Positions 7,104 through 15,384 of a stretch of 29,751 nt of DNA are shown one piece after another (position 1 is the stretch's first letter; the number at the start of each line of letters is the position of its first letter). The notes beneath the pieces are model-generated. The model did no database searches. It was not told where the DNA came from and worked only from the letters and a program-made list of their open reading frames with translations. The position numbers were made by a program, and so were the translations under genes. The DNA is taken from the NCBI GenBank assembly GCA_964642165.1, contig CAZXOC010000063.1, positions 1 to 29,751 of the forward strand, in the 5' to 3' direction. Source of the DNA: CAYRVX01 sp964642165. Lineage in GTDB: Bacteria > Planctomycetota > Phycisphaerae > SM23-33.

Positions 7104-8096
7104 ATGCGCAACTGGCTGATCGTTTCGACGTGCTGCCTTGCGGCGGCGATGATCTCCTCGTGCCAGAAGGACGAGCAGCCGGGGAACGGCGGGAAGAAGC
7201 TCACCATTGCCGTCATTCCCAAGGGAACGACGCACAGCTTCTGGAAGTCGGTCCACGCCGGCGCGGTCAAGGCCGAGAAGGAGCTGCCCGACGTGAAGGT
7301 CATCTGGAAGGGCGCGATGAAGGAGGACGACCTGGAAGGCCAGACCAAGGTCATGGAGGACTTCATCGTTCGGGGCGTGGCCGGCATCGTGCTGGCCCCG
7401 ACGCACCACGGTCCGGCGCTCCAGATCCAGGTGAGGAACGCGGAGAAGCGGAGCATCCCCACGGTGATCATCGACTCGGGGCTGGGCGGCACGGAGTGGG
7501 TCAGCTTCGTCGCGACGGACAACCGCAACGGGGGGCGGCTGGGCGGCGAGCACCTCGCCAAGCTGCTCGGCGGCAAGGGCAAGGTGGTGATGATGCGCTA
7601 CCTCGAGGGCTCGGCCAGCACGGAGAACCGCGAGGCGGGCTTCCTCGAGGCCATCGCCAAGCACCCGGGCCTGGAGGTCATCAGCGAGAACCAGCGAGGC
7701 GGCGACATCGAGCGATCGATGAAGACGGCCGAGAACCTCATGCCCAAGCTCCGCGAGGCCGACGGCGTCTTCTGCCCCAACGAGACGTCGACCTTCGGGA
7801 TGCTGCGGGCGCTGGAGGACGCGGGGCTGGCGGGCAAGATCAAGTTCGTCGGCTTCGACAGCAACCCGAAGCTGGTGGACGCGCTGCGCAAGAAGCTGGT
7901 CCACGGGCTGGTGCTCCAGGACCCGATCAACATGGGGTACATGGGCGTCAAGACGATGGTGAAGCATCTCAGGAAGCAGAAGGTCGAGCGGCGCGTGGAC
8001 ACGGGCTGCGGCGTGGCGACCCCCGAGAACATGGACGAGCCGACGATCCAGAACCTGCTGAACCCGAACTACAAGAAATGGCTGGAGGAGGATTGA
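7104..8096 (+). CDS. Sugar ABC importer, substrate-binding lipoprotein (RbsB-like)
   Basis: This 330-residue protein starts at ATG 7104 with GAAAGGAG at 7091-7098. Residues 1-19 are a lipoprotein signal ending in ISSC, with C20 as the probable lipidated cysteine, so the protein is tethered in the envelope. The rest is a type I periplasmic binding protein (Peripla_BP_4 family): LTIAVIPKGTTHSFWKSV near the start, IVLAPTHHGPALQIQV, FVATDNRNGGRLGGEHL and VKFVGFDSNPKLVDALR-like segments. It captures a sugar for the ATPase and permease encoded next. The ligand is unknown; ribose-, xylose- and other sugar-binding members look alike, and the neighbouring fucosidase makes a fucose-type ligand a guess only. 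Its stop codon overlaps the proposed start of the ATPase gene. Confidence 0.9.
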   Translation: MRNWLIVSTCCLAAAMISSCQKDEQPGNGGKKLTIAVIPKGTTHSFWKSVHAGAVKAEKELPDVKVIWKGAMKEDDLEGQTKVMEDFIVRGVAGIVLAPTHHGPALQIQVRNAEKRSIPTVIIDSGLGGTEWVSFVATDNRNGGRLGGEHLAKLLGGKGKVVMMRYLEGSASTENREAGFLEAIAKHPGLEVISENQRGGDIERSMKTAENLMPKLREADGVFCPNETSTFGMLRALEDAGLAGKIKFVGFDSNPKLVDALRKKLVHGLVLQDPINMGYMGVKTMVKHLRKQKVERRVDTGCGVATPENMDEPTIQNLLNPNYKKWLEED

Positions 8097-9631
8097 GCGC
8101 GGCAGCGGGAAGCTCGGCCTCGGCGGCGGCGCGGCTGGAGATGCGGGGCGTCTGCAAGCGGTTCGGCGCCACCGTCGCCCTGGACGACGTGTCTCTGACG
8201 GTGGCCCCGGGGGAGGTTCACGCGCTGGTGGGCGAGAACGGCGCGGGCAAGAGCACGCTCATGAAGGTCCTCTCCGGCGCCCACGCCGCCGACCGCGGCT
8301 CGATGATCCTGGACGGCAGGGGCTTTCGCCCCCGGGGGCCCCTCGACGCCCGGCGCCACGGCGTGGCCATGATCTACCAGGAGCTGAGCCTCGCGCCCCA
8401 CCTGACCGTGGAGGAGAACATCTCGCTGGGCATGGAGCCGACGTCGTGGGGGCTGATGCGCTGGGGGCAGGTCCGGCGGAAGGCCACCGAGGCGCTGCGG
8501 TACTTCGAGCACCCCGAGATCCGCCCGGACGTCCCCGTCCAGCACCTCTCGGTCGGCGCCCAGCAGCTCGTCGAGATCGCCCGGGCGCTCGCCGTCGGGT
8601 GCCGCGTGCTCGTGCTCGACGAGCCCACCAGCAGCCTCGGCCAGCGCGACGTCGAGCGGCTCTTCGAGCTCATCGGCGTCCTCAAGCAGCAGGGCAAGAG
8701 CGTCATCTACATCTCCCACGTCATCGAGGAGGTCCAGCAGGTCGCCGACCGCGTCACCGTCCTGCGGGACGGGCGGGTCGTCGGCACGCGCCGGGTCGCC
8801 GACGTCACGGCCGACGACATCGTCGCGATGATGGTCGGGCGAACCGTCGAGGAGCTCTACCCGCGATCCGGCCGGTCCCCCGGCGAGGTCGTGCTGGACG
8901 TCCGGGACCTCGCCGGCGAGACCAAGCCCGATTCGGTGAGCCTCTCGCTGCGTCGCGGCGAGGTGCTGGGCGTCGCCGGGCTCGTCGGGGCGGGGCGCAC
9001 GGAGTTCCTCCGGGCGCTGTTCGGCCTGGCGCCCATCCGCCGCGGGGAGGTCCGCGTCGGCGTCTACCGCGGCTGGGCCAGCCCGCACCGGCGGTGGAGC
9101 CAGGGCCTCGGGCTGCTCAGCGAGGACCGCAAGGACGAGGGCCTGGCCGTCTCGCTGACCGTCGCCGACAACGTGACGCTCTCGAAGCTGACGGGCTTCG
9201 GCCCGCTGGGGCTGGTCCTGCCGAGCCGGCAGGAGGCCGCCACCCGGCACTGGATCGAGCGCCTGGACATCCGCTGCCGCAGCGCCGCCCAGCCGGTGGA
9301 CGACCTGTCCGGCGGCAACCAGCAGAAGGTCGCCGTCGCCCGCATGCTCCAGCACGACGTGGACGTCCTGCTGCTGGACGAGCCCACCCGAGGCATCGAC
9401 GTCGGCAGCAAGGCCCTGATCTACCAACTCATCGACGAGCTGGCCGGCGGCGCGTACGGCGCCGAGCCCAAGGCCATCCTCATGGTCAGCAGCTACCTGC
9501 CGGAGCTGATGGGCATCTGCGACCGGATCGCCGTGATGTGTCGCGGGCGGCTCGGTCCGGCCCACGCCGTCGGCGAGGTCACCGCGCACCAGCTCATGCT
9601 TGAGGCCACCGGACAGGAGACGGCGGCATGA
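8093..9631 (+). CDS. Sugar ABC importer, tandem ATPase subunit (RbsA-like)
   Basis: This 512-residue protein has two ABC domains, as in RbsA/MglA/XylG, which are usually about 500 residues. TTG 8093 is chosen because it overlaps the upstream TGA, has GGAGG at 8084-8088 and leaves the first beta strand (RLEMRGVCKRFG) intact; ATG 8141 is an alternative that would clip that strand. Domain 1 has Walker A GENGAGKST (47-55), signature LSVGA (152-156) and Walker B VLVLDEP (D176, E177). Domain 2 has the degenerate Walker A GLVGAGRTE usual in this family, then LSGGNQQKVAVARML and VLLLDEPTRGIDVG. The first signature has A where relatives often have Q. It powers import with the permease encoded downstream, whose ATG overlaps this stop. 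Confidence 0.92.
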   Translation: MSAAAGSSASAAARLEMRGVCKRFGATVALDDVSLTVAPGEVHALVGENGAGKSTLMKVLSGAHAADRGSMILDGRGFRPRGPLDARRHGVAMIYQELSLAPHLTVEENISLGMEPTSWGLMRWGQVRRKATEALRYFEHPEIRPDVPVQHLSVGAQQLVEIARALAVGCRVLVLDEPTSSLGQRDVERLFELIGVLKQQGKSVIYISHVIEEVQQVADRVTVLRDGRVVGTRRVADVTADDIVAMMVGRTVEELYPRSGRSPGEVVLDVRDLAGETKPDSVSLSLRRGEVLGVAGLVGAGRTEFLRALFGLAPIRRGEVRVGVYRGWASPHRRWSQGLGLLSEDRKDEGLAVSLTVADNVTLSKLTGFGPLGLVLPSRQEAATRHWIERLDIRCRSAAQPVDDLSGGNQQKVAVARMLQHDVDVLLLDEPTRGIDVGSKALIYQLIDELAGGAYGAEPKAILMVSSYLPELMGICDRIAVMCRGRLGPAHAVGEVTAHQLMLEATGQETAA

Positions 9632-10668
9632 GTCCGTTGTCGGCAGACGCCCCGGCCGCGGCGGGACGCGGCACGTGGAAGCAGGTCCTCATCAAGCTCG
9701 GGCCCCTCCTGGGGCTGGTCTTCGTCTACCTGCTGTTCGTCTTCATCGCCCCGCCGAGCTTCCGCACCACCCGGAACCTCGAGACCATCGCGCGCCAGAC
9801 GACCACCGTGGCCATCGCGGCGCTGGGCATGACGCTGGTGATCATCTCGGCGGGCATCGACCTGTCGGTCGGGTCGATCGTGGCCTCCAGCACGGTCGTC
9901 ATCGCCTGGCTGCTCGAGGGGACCTTCGGCGACCAGGTGCGGGCCTCCGAGCCGGCGATGCGGGTCTACGTCTACCCGCTGCTGTTCGCCCTGGCGACCA
10001 TCGGCGTGGGCGCCCTGTGCGGGCTTCTCAGCGGGCTGCTGATCACCCGCCTGCGCGTCGTGTCCTTCATCGTCACGCTGGGCATGATGCTGATCGTCCG
10101 CGGCGCCGGCAAGGGCCTGGCCCACGAAGAGAAGATCATGGCCCCGGAGACGTGGCTGAACCGGATCCTGGAGACGCTGGGGCCGGATCAGCGATGGATG
10201 CTCCTGCCGGCCGGCGTGTGGGTCCTGATCTTCCTGGCGGTCCTCATGGCGGGCGTGCTGCGCTACACGCGCTTCGGGCGCCACGTCTTCGCGGTGGGCT
10301 CGAACGAGCAGACCGCGCGCCTGTGCGGCGTGCCCGTCAACCGCGTCAAGGTGATCGTCTTCACGCTCAGCGGGATGTTCGCCGGCCTGGCCGGGGTGAT
10401 GCAGTTCTCCCGCCTCAGCGTCGGCGATCCGACGGTCGTCATCGGGCTGGAGCTCGAGGTCATCGCCGCCGTCGTCATCGGGGGGGCCAGCTTCGCCGGC
10501 GGCGAGGGCACCATCCTCGGCACCATCGTCGGGGCGCTGATCATGGGCGTGATCCGCTCCGGCTGCTCCCAGATGGACCTGCCCAACTGGGTGCAGGAGA
10601 TCGTCACCGGCGGGATCATCATCGCCGCCGTCGCCCTCGACAACCTCCGCCACCGACGAACGACCTGA
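9628..10668 (+). CDS. Sugar ABC importer, membrane permease (RbsC-like)
   Basis: This 346-residue membrane protein starts at ATG 9628, overlapping the ATPase stop codon (ATGA), so translation is probably coupled. It belongs to the RbsC/AraH/XylH permease family (BPD_transp_2), with many hydrophobic segments beginning at about residues 24-41 and 60-76. GIDLSVGSIVA (76-86) and the Gly-rich GASFAGGEGTILGTIVGAL segment (about 285-305) are hallmarks of the family, the latter in the region that contacts the ATPase. The operon has no sugar kinase or isomerase, so catabolic genes for the imported sugar must lie elsewhere. Confidence 0.92.
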   Translation: MSPLSADAPAAAGRGTWKQVLIKLGPLLGLVFVYLLFVFIAPPSFRTTRNLETIARQTTTVAIAALGMTLVIISAGIDLSVGSIVASSTVVIAWLLEGTFGDQVRASEPAMRVYVYPLLFALATIGVGALCGLLSGLLITRLRVVSFIVTLGMMLIVRGAGKGLAHEEKIMAPETWLNRILETLGPDQRWMLLPAGVWVLIFLAVLMAGVLRYTRFGRHVFAVGSNEQTARLCGVPVNRVKVIVFTLSGMFAGLAGVMQFSRLSVGDPTVVIGLELEVIAAVVIGGASFAGGEGTILGTIVGALIMGVIRSGCSQMDLPNWVQEIVTGGIIIAAVALDNLRHRRTT

Positions 10669-10677
10669 AGCCGGGAG

Positions 10678-10690
10678 CGCCGGTACGGCG
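10678..10690 (+). terminator. Short hairpin after the ABC importer operon
   Basis: CGCCG-GTA-CGGCG forms a perfect 5-bp stem with a 3-base loop, 10 bases after the permease stop codon. No T-run follows. The remaining bases to 10922 show no gene; TAATAC at 10839-10844 could be a -10 box for the next gene but has no good -35 partner. Confidence 0.25.
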
Positions 10691-10922
10691 GCTCAGGGCT
10701 TGGGGATTGTGGCTGCCCGCGAAGAGCGGTGCCCCCGCCTGCAGCAGAGCCGCCGCACACCCCGCGGACGGGATCGGCCCCGGGGAGAGAAGCTCATTCC
10801 CCGTGCGACGCGGGAACCCACCCGGCAGCCGTAGGGTCTAATACCGTGTCCTGAAGGGACGGGCCGGGCATGCGGGAGCCCGCCGCGGCGCGTGTGCCCT
10901 GAACGCGGGAAAGGACGTGTCC

Positions 10923-13532
10923 ATGACCGTCACGAGGACTCTGTTGGCGCTGGTGCTGCTGGCATGTTCGCCGGGGGCGATGCGTCCGGCGCCGTCTGCC
11001 GCGGCCGGCGAGGAGCCCAGCCGGGCCCGCAAGAAACTTGGCGAGATAGAGCGTCTGGCGAACGCAGGGGGAGACAAAGAGGCGCTGGCGAAGCTTCAGG
11101 AGCTCCTTCACGCCATGCCGGCAGACGAGCGCATGCTCCGCTGGAAGACGGATCACCCGCAGAAGCACGGCCGCTTCGCGCGCGCGTGGCTCGTCGGGGG
11201 GCGGGTTGTCTTCACCGACCAGAGGGGCGAATTCGTCGGGCAACTCGACGCCAACAGCGGCAAGTTCGTGTTCGGCACGCCGAGGCCCGGGAGATCGTCG
11301 GTATCGGCCTCGTGGGTCTGCCCCACGGCGGACGGCAGGCACCTCCTGGCCCTGACGAGAGGGCGCGTATCCCTGGTGAACCTCCAGACCGGCCGAAGCC
11401 TGAAGTCCGTCGCCGGCAAGTTCGACCACCGGATCAGCCCGATCCCGTGCCCGGACGGTTTCATCGCCGTGCCCGGCTATCGGGCCCGCAGCATGGTGCG
11501 CATGACGTGGTCGGGCGAGCAGGTGTGGCAGTGCCCGCTGCCGGGCTACGTCATGGTGCATCCGGCCTCGCGCGGCTCGGTGGTGCTGGTCCAGACTCGT
11601 GGCGGCAGCTACGGCGGGCAGGCCACCAGCGCCGTCGAGATCGACTCCGGCCAGCGAATCTGGTCGGTCCGGACGAACGCCTACGGCAGAGGCGCCGCCA
11701 TCGGCGATGGCACGGCGTATGCGGTCGAGACGGATCATTGGCTCTCGCCCGGCGGGACGGCCGGGCGCGTCATCTGCCGCGACCCACACACCGGCCAGCA
11801 GAAATGGGTCTATTCCGTGGACGGATCGATCCACCATCGCCCCCTGATCTGGAACGCTGGCCATCTGGTCTACGTGCTGTTCGGCACGGGGGACGTGGTG
11901 TGCCTGGCCGCCCGGTCGGGGGATGTCTGCTGGCGTTACCGCCTGCCGGCGGCACCCGCGCGGGATGAGGGGTCTTCCTACACCCCGCAGCGCGCCGTTC
12001 TGAGGCGCTACGGCCGGACGCTCGTCGTGCTGGATTGCCGCCACGTCGCCCACTTCCTGAACGCGGAATCCGGCAAGCCCCTGGCCAGCTTCCCCATCGT
12101 GGCCGAGGGCGTCCCCGACGAACACGGGTACCGCTACAAGCCCCTCGCCGCGCCCTGGCTGGTGGGGGACAAGCTGATCGCGGCCACGGAACGGTGGATC
12201 GCCGCCTACCCCGCCGGGGACGTCCTCGCCGGGCGCGAACCGACCGAACTCAAGGCCAGGGCCCTGCGGGGCCGGCTGCTGCGAAAGCTCGGCAGGTGGG
12301 ACGAGGCAAAGAAGGAGCTGCGCTCGCTGGAGAGCGCCTGGCCGGCCAGCCCGGCGACGCTGGCGCTTCGGGTCGAGCTGGTCGGCCCCGACAGCCCGTT
12401 CAAGGACGTTGACGCGGAGATCGCCGCCCGCGTGAGACTCCTGCACCGCACCGGCGCGGGCGGGGACAAGCGCCTCCGCGAGTTGACGGGTCTCGTCAAA
12501 CGCCTGGACGCGGGCGCCGAGCCCACGCGCCCGCTGGCCGTCGGCCGCACCATCTACGTGGGAAGCCGGCACGGCGGGATTCGGTCCTTCGACGCGGCAA
12601 CGCTGCGGCCGATCCGACAGGCCGCCTTGAAGGCCGGTGTCACCAGTGACTTGACCTATGTCGACGCCCACGGCGGGCTGCTGGTGTTCGGCACGGCCAG
12701 CCGCCAGACGATCGCCGTCTCGACCGATCTGGACCCGCGCTTTGATCTCCCGTCCCGGTCCTATACCGAGTACTACAGGGTGGCCGGGAAGCTGATCCGC
12801 TCCTGGCCGGCGTCCCCGTACACGCACCTGAGCGTCCTGCACCTGGAGGACCTGAAGTTCGAGGGCAATCTGAAGGTGCAGCGCTACCCGAGCGGCGCCG
12901 CCGCTCACGGGGGCAAGCTGTACTTCGTTCGCCCGGGGGGCGCCACCGTGAGCTTCGACGGCGTCGAGGCCCGCGTGCACGACGGCCTGCTGAAGGCAGG
13001 GGACTTCGGCGTCAAGCGGCTCGCACAGGCGGTCTGGCGGATCAACGTGTCGGGAACGTCCCCGGTTGCCTTCGGAGCCAACGGGGTCTTCGAGGTGGAC
13101 GAGCACCTCCGGCCGGTGCGGCGGATCCTGCCCATCCGCACGCGCGTCTTCGCCGCCGCGGCCCATCGCCGCGCCGTTGCCGCGCTGACCGAGCAGGCCG
13201 ACAGCACCAAGCCGTGGCTGCTGGAGGCCTGGACCGCCGATGGCACGAAGAAGCTGCCGCTGCACTACGCCATGCCCCGCTACGCGCCGTACCTCGACAA
13301 TCCCCCCCTGCTCGTGCCTTTCGGCAAGGGCTTCCTGCTGGTCGGCCGCGAGCTCGTCTACGCGCGCCCGGACAAGCGGGGGCCGGTGTGGCGCTTCTTC
13401 CCGGGCGGCCTGCGCGACGCCGGGTATCCCACCTTCGAACAGCCGGTTGTCTGCGGCAAGCACCTCTTTGCGACCCATCGAAGCGGGGACCTGCTGGTCT
13501 TCGATCTGTCGAAGGTATTGGAGCCGGGGTAG
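10923..13532 (+). CDS. PQQ-like beta-propeller lipoprotein
   Basis: This 869-residue protein starts at ATG 10923, 8 bases after GGGAAAGGA; a GTG at 10917 is too close to the ribosome site. Residues 1-14 form a short signal ending in the lipobox VLLAC, with C15 probably lipidated. Residues 30-60 look helical. The rest holds many PQQ-propeller-like repeats in which a strand is followed by an Asp/Ser-x-Gly turn and a Trp (DSGQRIW, HTGQQKWVY, RSGDVCWRYR). A helical, TPR-like stretch (RLLRKLGRWDEAKKELRSLE) near residues 435-475 divides the propeller into two parts. Bound PQQ is not implied; such proteins are often scaffolds. The gene stands alone between the importer operon and the acetylation operon, and its role is unknown. 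Confidence 0.8.
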   Translation: MTVTRTLLALVLLACSPGAMRPAPSAAAGEEPSRARKKLGEIERLANAGGDKEALAKLQELLHAMPADERMLRWKTDHPQKHGRFARAWLVGGRVVFTDQRGEFVGQLDANSGKFVFGTPRPGRSSVSASWVCPTADGRHLLALTRGRVSLVNLQTGRSLKSVAGKFDHRISPIPCPDGFIAVPGYRARSMVRMTWSGEQVWQCPLPGYVMVHPASRGSVVLVQTRGGSYGGQATSAVEIDSGQRIWSVRTNAYGRGAAIGDGTAYAVETDHWLSPGGTAGRVICRDPHTGQQKWVYSVDGSIHHRPLIWNAGHLVYVLFGTGDVVCLAARSGDVCWRYRLPAAPARDEGSSYTPQRAVLRRYGRTLVVLDCRHVAHFLNAESGKPLASFPIVAEGVPDEHGYRYKPLAAPWLVGDKLIAATERWIAAYPAGDVLAGREPTELKARALRGRLLRKLGRWDEAKKELRSLESAWPASPATLALRVELVGPDSPFKDVDAEIAARVRLLHRTGAGGDKRLRELTGLVKRLDAGAEPTRPLAVGRTIYVGSRHGGIRSFDAATLRPIRQAALKAGVTSDLTYVDAHGGLLVFGTASRQTIAVSTDLDPRFDLPSRSYTEYYRVAGKLIRSWPASPYTHLSVLHLEDLKFEGNLKVQRYPSGAAAHGGKLYFVRPGGATVSFDGVEARVHDGLLKAGDFGVKRLAQAVWRINVSGTSPVAFGANGVFEVDEHLRPVRRILPIRTRVFAAAAHRRAVAALTEQADSTKPWLLEAWTADGTKKLPLHYAMPRYAPYLDNPPLLVPFGKGFLLVGRELVYARPDKRGPVWRFFPGGLRDAGYPTFEQPVVCGKHLFATHRSGDLLVFDLSKVLEPG

Positions 13533-13571
13533 GCAAGCCCGTCGCGATGCCGGCACCGCCGTTCGCCTGGG

Positions 13572-13593
13572 GGGCAGGTCCGTCTCGCTGCCC
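13572..13593. terminator. Hairpin between convergent genes
   Basis: GGGCAG (13572-13577) and CTGCCC (13588-13593) form a 6-bp stem with a 10-base loop. It starts right after the CBM9-like gene's stop codon on the minus strand and lies 40 bases after the propeller gene's stop on the plus strand. No T-run is present. Confidence 0.35.
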
Positions 13594-13594
13594 G

Positions 13595-14254
13595 TCAACC
13601 AAAGCGGAGTCTGCCAAAGAACTCCGGGCGATGGTAGTCGGGCCGGGGCCAGTCGATGGGATTCCAGCAGGCGTACTGGGGGTCGGTTTGCCCGCCGCAG
13701 CGGTAGAGGTTGGCGCGCCAGGCGGCCCCGGGCCTCGGGCGGATGGGCATGCCGGCGAAGTCGCTCAGGGCCGCGAACGGTAGGGCGACGGCCACCCACC
13801 ACGTGCGATCGTCGTGCGATTCGTCTTTCGTGGGCGCCGGCACCGACGTCGCGATAGGGATGCGGCGGGCGATCTCGGGCGTCGCGAGGCGCCGGTCGGG
13901 CCGGCCCGCCCCCCAGCCCAGGTGCATGCACCCGCAGCAGTTGATCTCCAGGTTGAAGTAGGCGTCGCCGGCGGCGGGCCGCGGCATGGCGAACAGCTCG
14001 ACGCAGCTGTCCAGGTACACGTCGCCGTTGAGCTTCGTCTCCCGCGCGGAGCTGTGCCGGTCGCGGCAGCGGAACTGCACGAACAGCGTCGCGCCGCTGC
14101 AGAGCAGGCGCACGGTGGTGGATTGCCGCCGCCCGCGCTCGTACCACGGGTAGCGGTCGATCCGCAGCACGCAGGCGTGCTCCCAGGCCGTTCCCGAGAC
14201 CCGCCCCGTCAGCGGGGCCGCCCCCACCACGCGTCGAACCGTGTACCGCCTCAT
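13595..14254 (-). CDS. CBM9-like carbohydrate-binding protein
   Basis: This 219-residue protein starts at ATG 14254, with TTGAGG just upstream. No signal peptide is visible. The sequence resembles the CBM9-like fold found alone or attached to glycan-active enzymes: YTVRRVVGAAPLTG and AWEHACVLRIDRYPWYE at the start, then LFVQFRCRDRH, DVYLDSCVELFAMP and YFNLEINCCGCMHLGWG, and later WWVAVALPFAAL and WRANLYRCGG. It is the last gene of the leftward operon, 44 bases after the second AlgJ-like gene. It may bind the polysaccharide handled by that operon, but the missing export signal leaves this open. A longer start upstream in the same frame would not add a signal. Confidence 0.75.
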   Translation of the reverse strand: MRRYTVRRVVGAAPLTGRVSGTAWEHACVLRIDRYPWYERGRRQSTTVRLLCSGATLFVQFRCRDRHSSARETKLNGDVYLDSCVELFAMPRPAAGDAYFNLEINCCGCMHLGWGAGRPDRRLATPEIARRIPIATSVPAPTKDESHDDRTWWVAVALPFAALSDFAGMPIRPRPGAAWRANLYRCGGQTDPQYACWNPIDWPRPDYHRPEFFGRLRFG

Positions 14255-14298
14255 GTGCCTCAACGCCCTGCACGAGGGATCCGCGCCCCACAATGCCT

Positions 14299-15384
14299 TC
14301 ACCTGGGCACGCTGCGCGTCACGGGTACCTTGCGCCAGCCGGCGGACTCGGTCAACTCCCGCGCGGCGAAGCACCAGAGGATCAGCTTCTTGCTCTTCAG
14401 GTACGCCGGGCCGAGGCGCTTCTGCTTGCGGTAGAGGCTGATGCGGGCGGGCGTGGCGCCGGAGCCCTTGACGGCGACGCGCTCGATCGGGCAGCCGAAC
14501 GCCAGGGCGAGCTGGTCCGGCAGCCCGGCGCCGCGGGCGTGCATGTCGCCGCCGAGGTGGAAGACCAGCCCGTGGCTGTCGGCCAGCAGGAGCACCGGGG
14601 CGTTCGCGTCGGGTTCCGGCGGCACCAGTCCCATCGCGCCCTTCGTGCCGACGAAGCGAAGCGGCAGCGTCTCGCGCGGGGGCTTGGCGCCCTTCAGGTC
14701 GCGCCACAGGTCGCCGCGGATGCGCACGGGCGTGTCCTCCGACGCGAACGGGCGCCGCCGGATCGCCCGGACCCACGGGCGGCCCTTGACCAACTCGTAG
14801 ATGCGCCCGGCCGCGTGGATGCACGCCCGCCCGGACCAGTGCGTGTCCTGCTTGCAGTACATCGGCGGGGCGCCCTTGCGGGCGCGGGCGGCGAGGAAGT
14901 CGTCCGTCAGGTCCAGCACGGTCACGCCCTTCTCGCGCAGCAGCTTGTAGAACGCCTGGTGGGCCTCGTCCAGCCGCGGGGGGACGCCCTTCGCGTCGGG
15001 GCGGACCCTCGCGCAGAGCTTGTCGGCGTACACGACGGCCTTCGGCGGCACGGGCAGGAGGATCAGCTCGATGCCCAGCTTGTCGCACTGGGCGTGGTAG
15101 TCCAGGATCGCCGGCAGGGGGTCCTTGTTGCCGGCGGCCCGGCTGGCCTTCTCGGCGGCCTCACCCCAGAACTCGCCGGCGGCGACGTGCCGCAGCTCGC
15201 CATCGAAGAACAGCCAGCCGTCGGCGCCCGTGACGGTCATCGTGCCGGCCTCGTCGGCCGCCTTCGACCGGGCGGCGCACTCGGCGCGGAAGGCCCTCGC
15301 CAGCACCGGGTCTCCCGGGCCGGCCGCGGCCGCCGGCCCGCACGACAGCGCCAGGATCACGGCCGCCGCACACGTCTTGGTCAT
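14299..15384 (-). CDS. AlgX/AlgJ-type SGNH acetyltransferase-like protein (second of the pair)
   Basis: This 361-residue exported protein starts at ATG 15384, which overlaps the stop of the preceding gene (ATGA), with GAGGAG about 7 bases upstream. Residues 1-21 are a signal peptide. The SGNH-like domain has the GWLFF entry strand (56-60), IELILLPVPPKAVVY (105-119), the D180/H182 pair in CKQDTHWS, and S270 in LLLADSHG, matching the Asp-His-Ser arrangement of AlgJ and AlgX. Those proteins move acetyl groups onto alginate in the periplasm. Here the acceptor is unknown. It ends shortly after the IILWCFAARELT-like strand and lacks the C-terminal domain seen in its larger neighbour. Confidence 0.85.
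   Translation of the reverse strand: MTKTCAAAVILALSCGPAAAAGPGDPVLARAFRAECAARSKAADEAGTMTVTGADGWLFFDGELRHVAAGEFWGEAAEKASRAAGNKDPLPAILDYHAQCDKLGIELILLPVPPKAVVYADKLCARVRPDAKGVPPRLDEAHQAFYKLLREKGVTVLDLTDDFLAARARKGAPPMYCKQDTHWSGRACIHAAGRIYELVKGRPWVRAIRRRPFASEDTPVRIRGDLWRDLKGAKPPRETLPLRFVGTKGAMGLVPPEPDANAPVLLLADSHGLVFHLGGDMHARGAGLPDQLALAFGCPIERVAVKGSGATPARISLYRKQKRLGPAYLKSKKLILWCFAARELTESAGWRKVPVTRSVPR

Noticed and set aside
4724..7582. Very long minus-strand open frame (952 codons) across the hairpin region, the fucosidase and the substrate-binding gene
   Set aside because: It is in a different frame from the recognised fucosidase and runs opposite to the binding-protein gene. Its product is Arg/Pro/Ala-rich without domains, as expected from GC-rich shadow frames.
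8069..9589. Minus-strand open frame of 506 codons opposite the ABC ATPase
   Set aside because: It lies wholly antisense to a gene with clear Walker and signature motifs, and is a high-GC shadow rich in Asp, Val, Leu and Arg.
14255..15088. Possible frameshift or fusion joining the CBM9-like and AlgJ-like genes through a long open frame
   Set aside because: Both genes have their own ribosome site and start, and the AlgJ-like product is complete with its stop at 14299 before the CBM9-like start at 14254.
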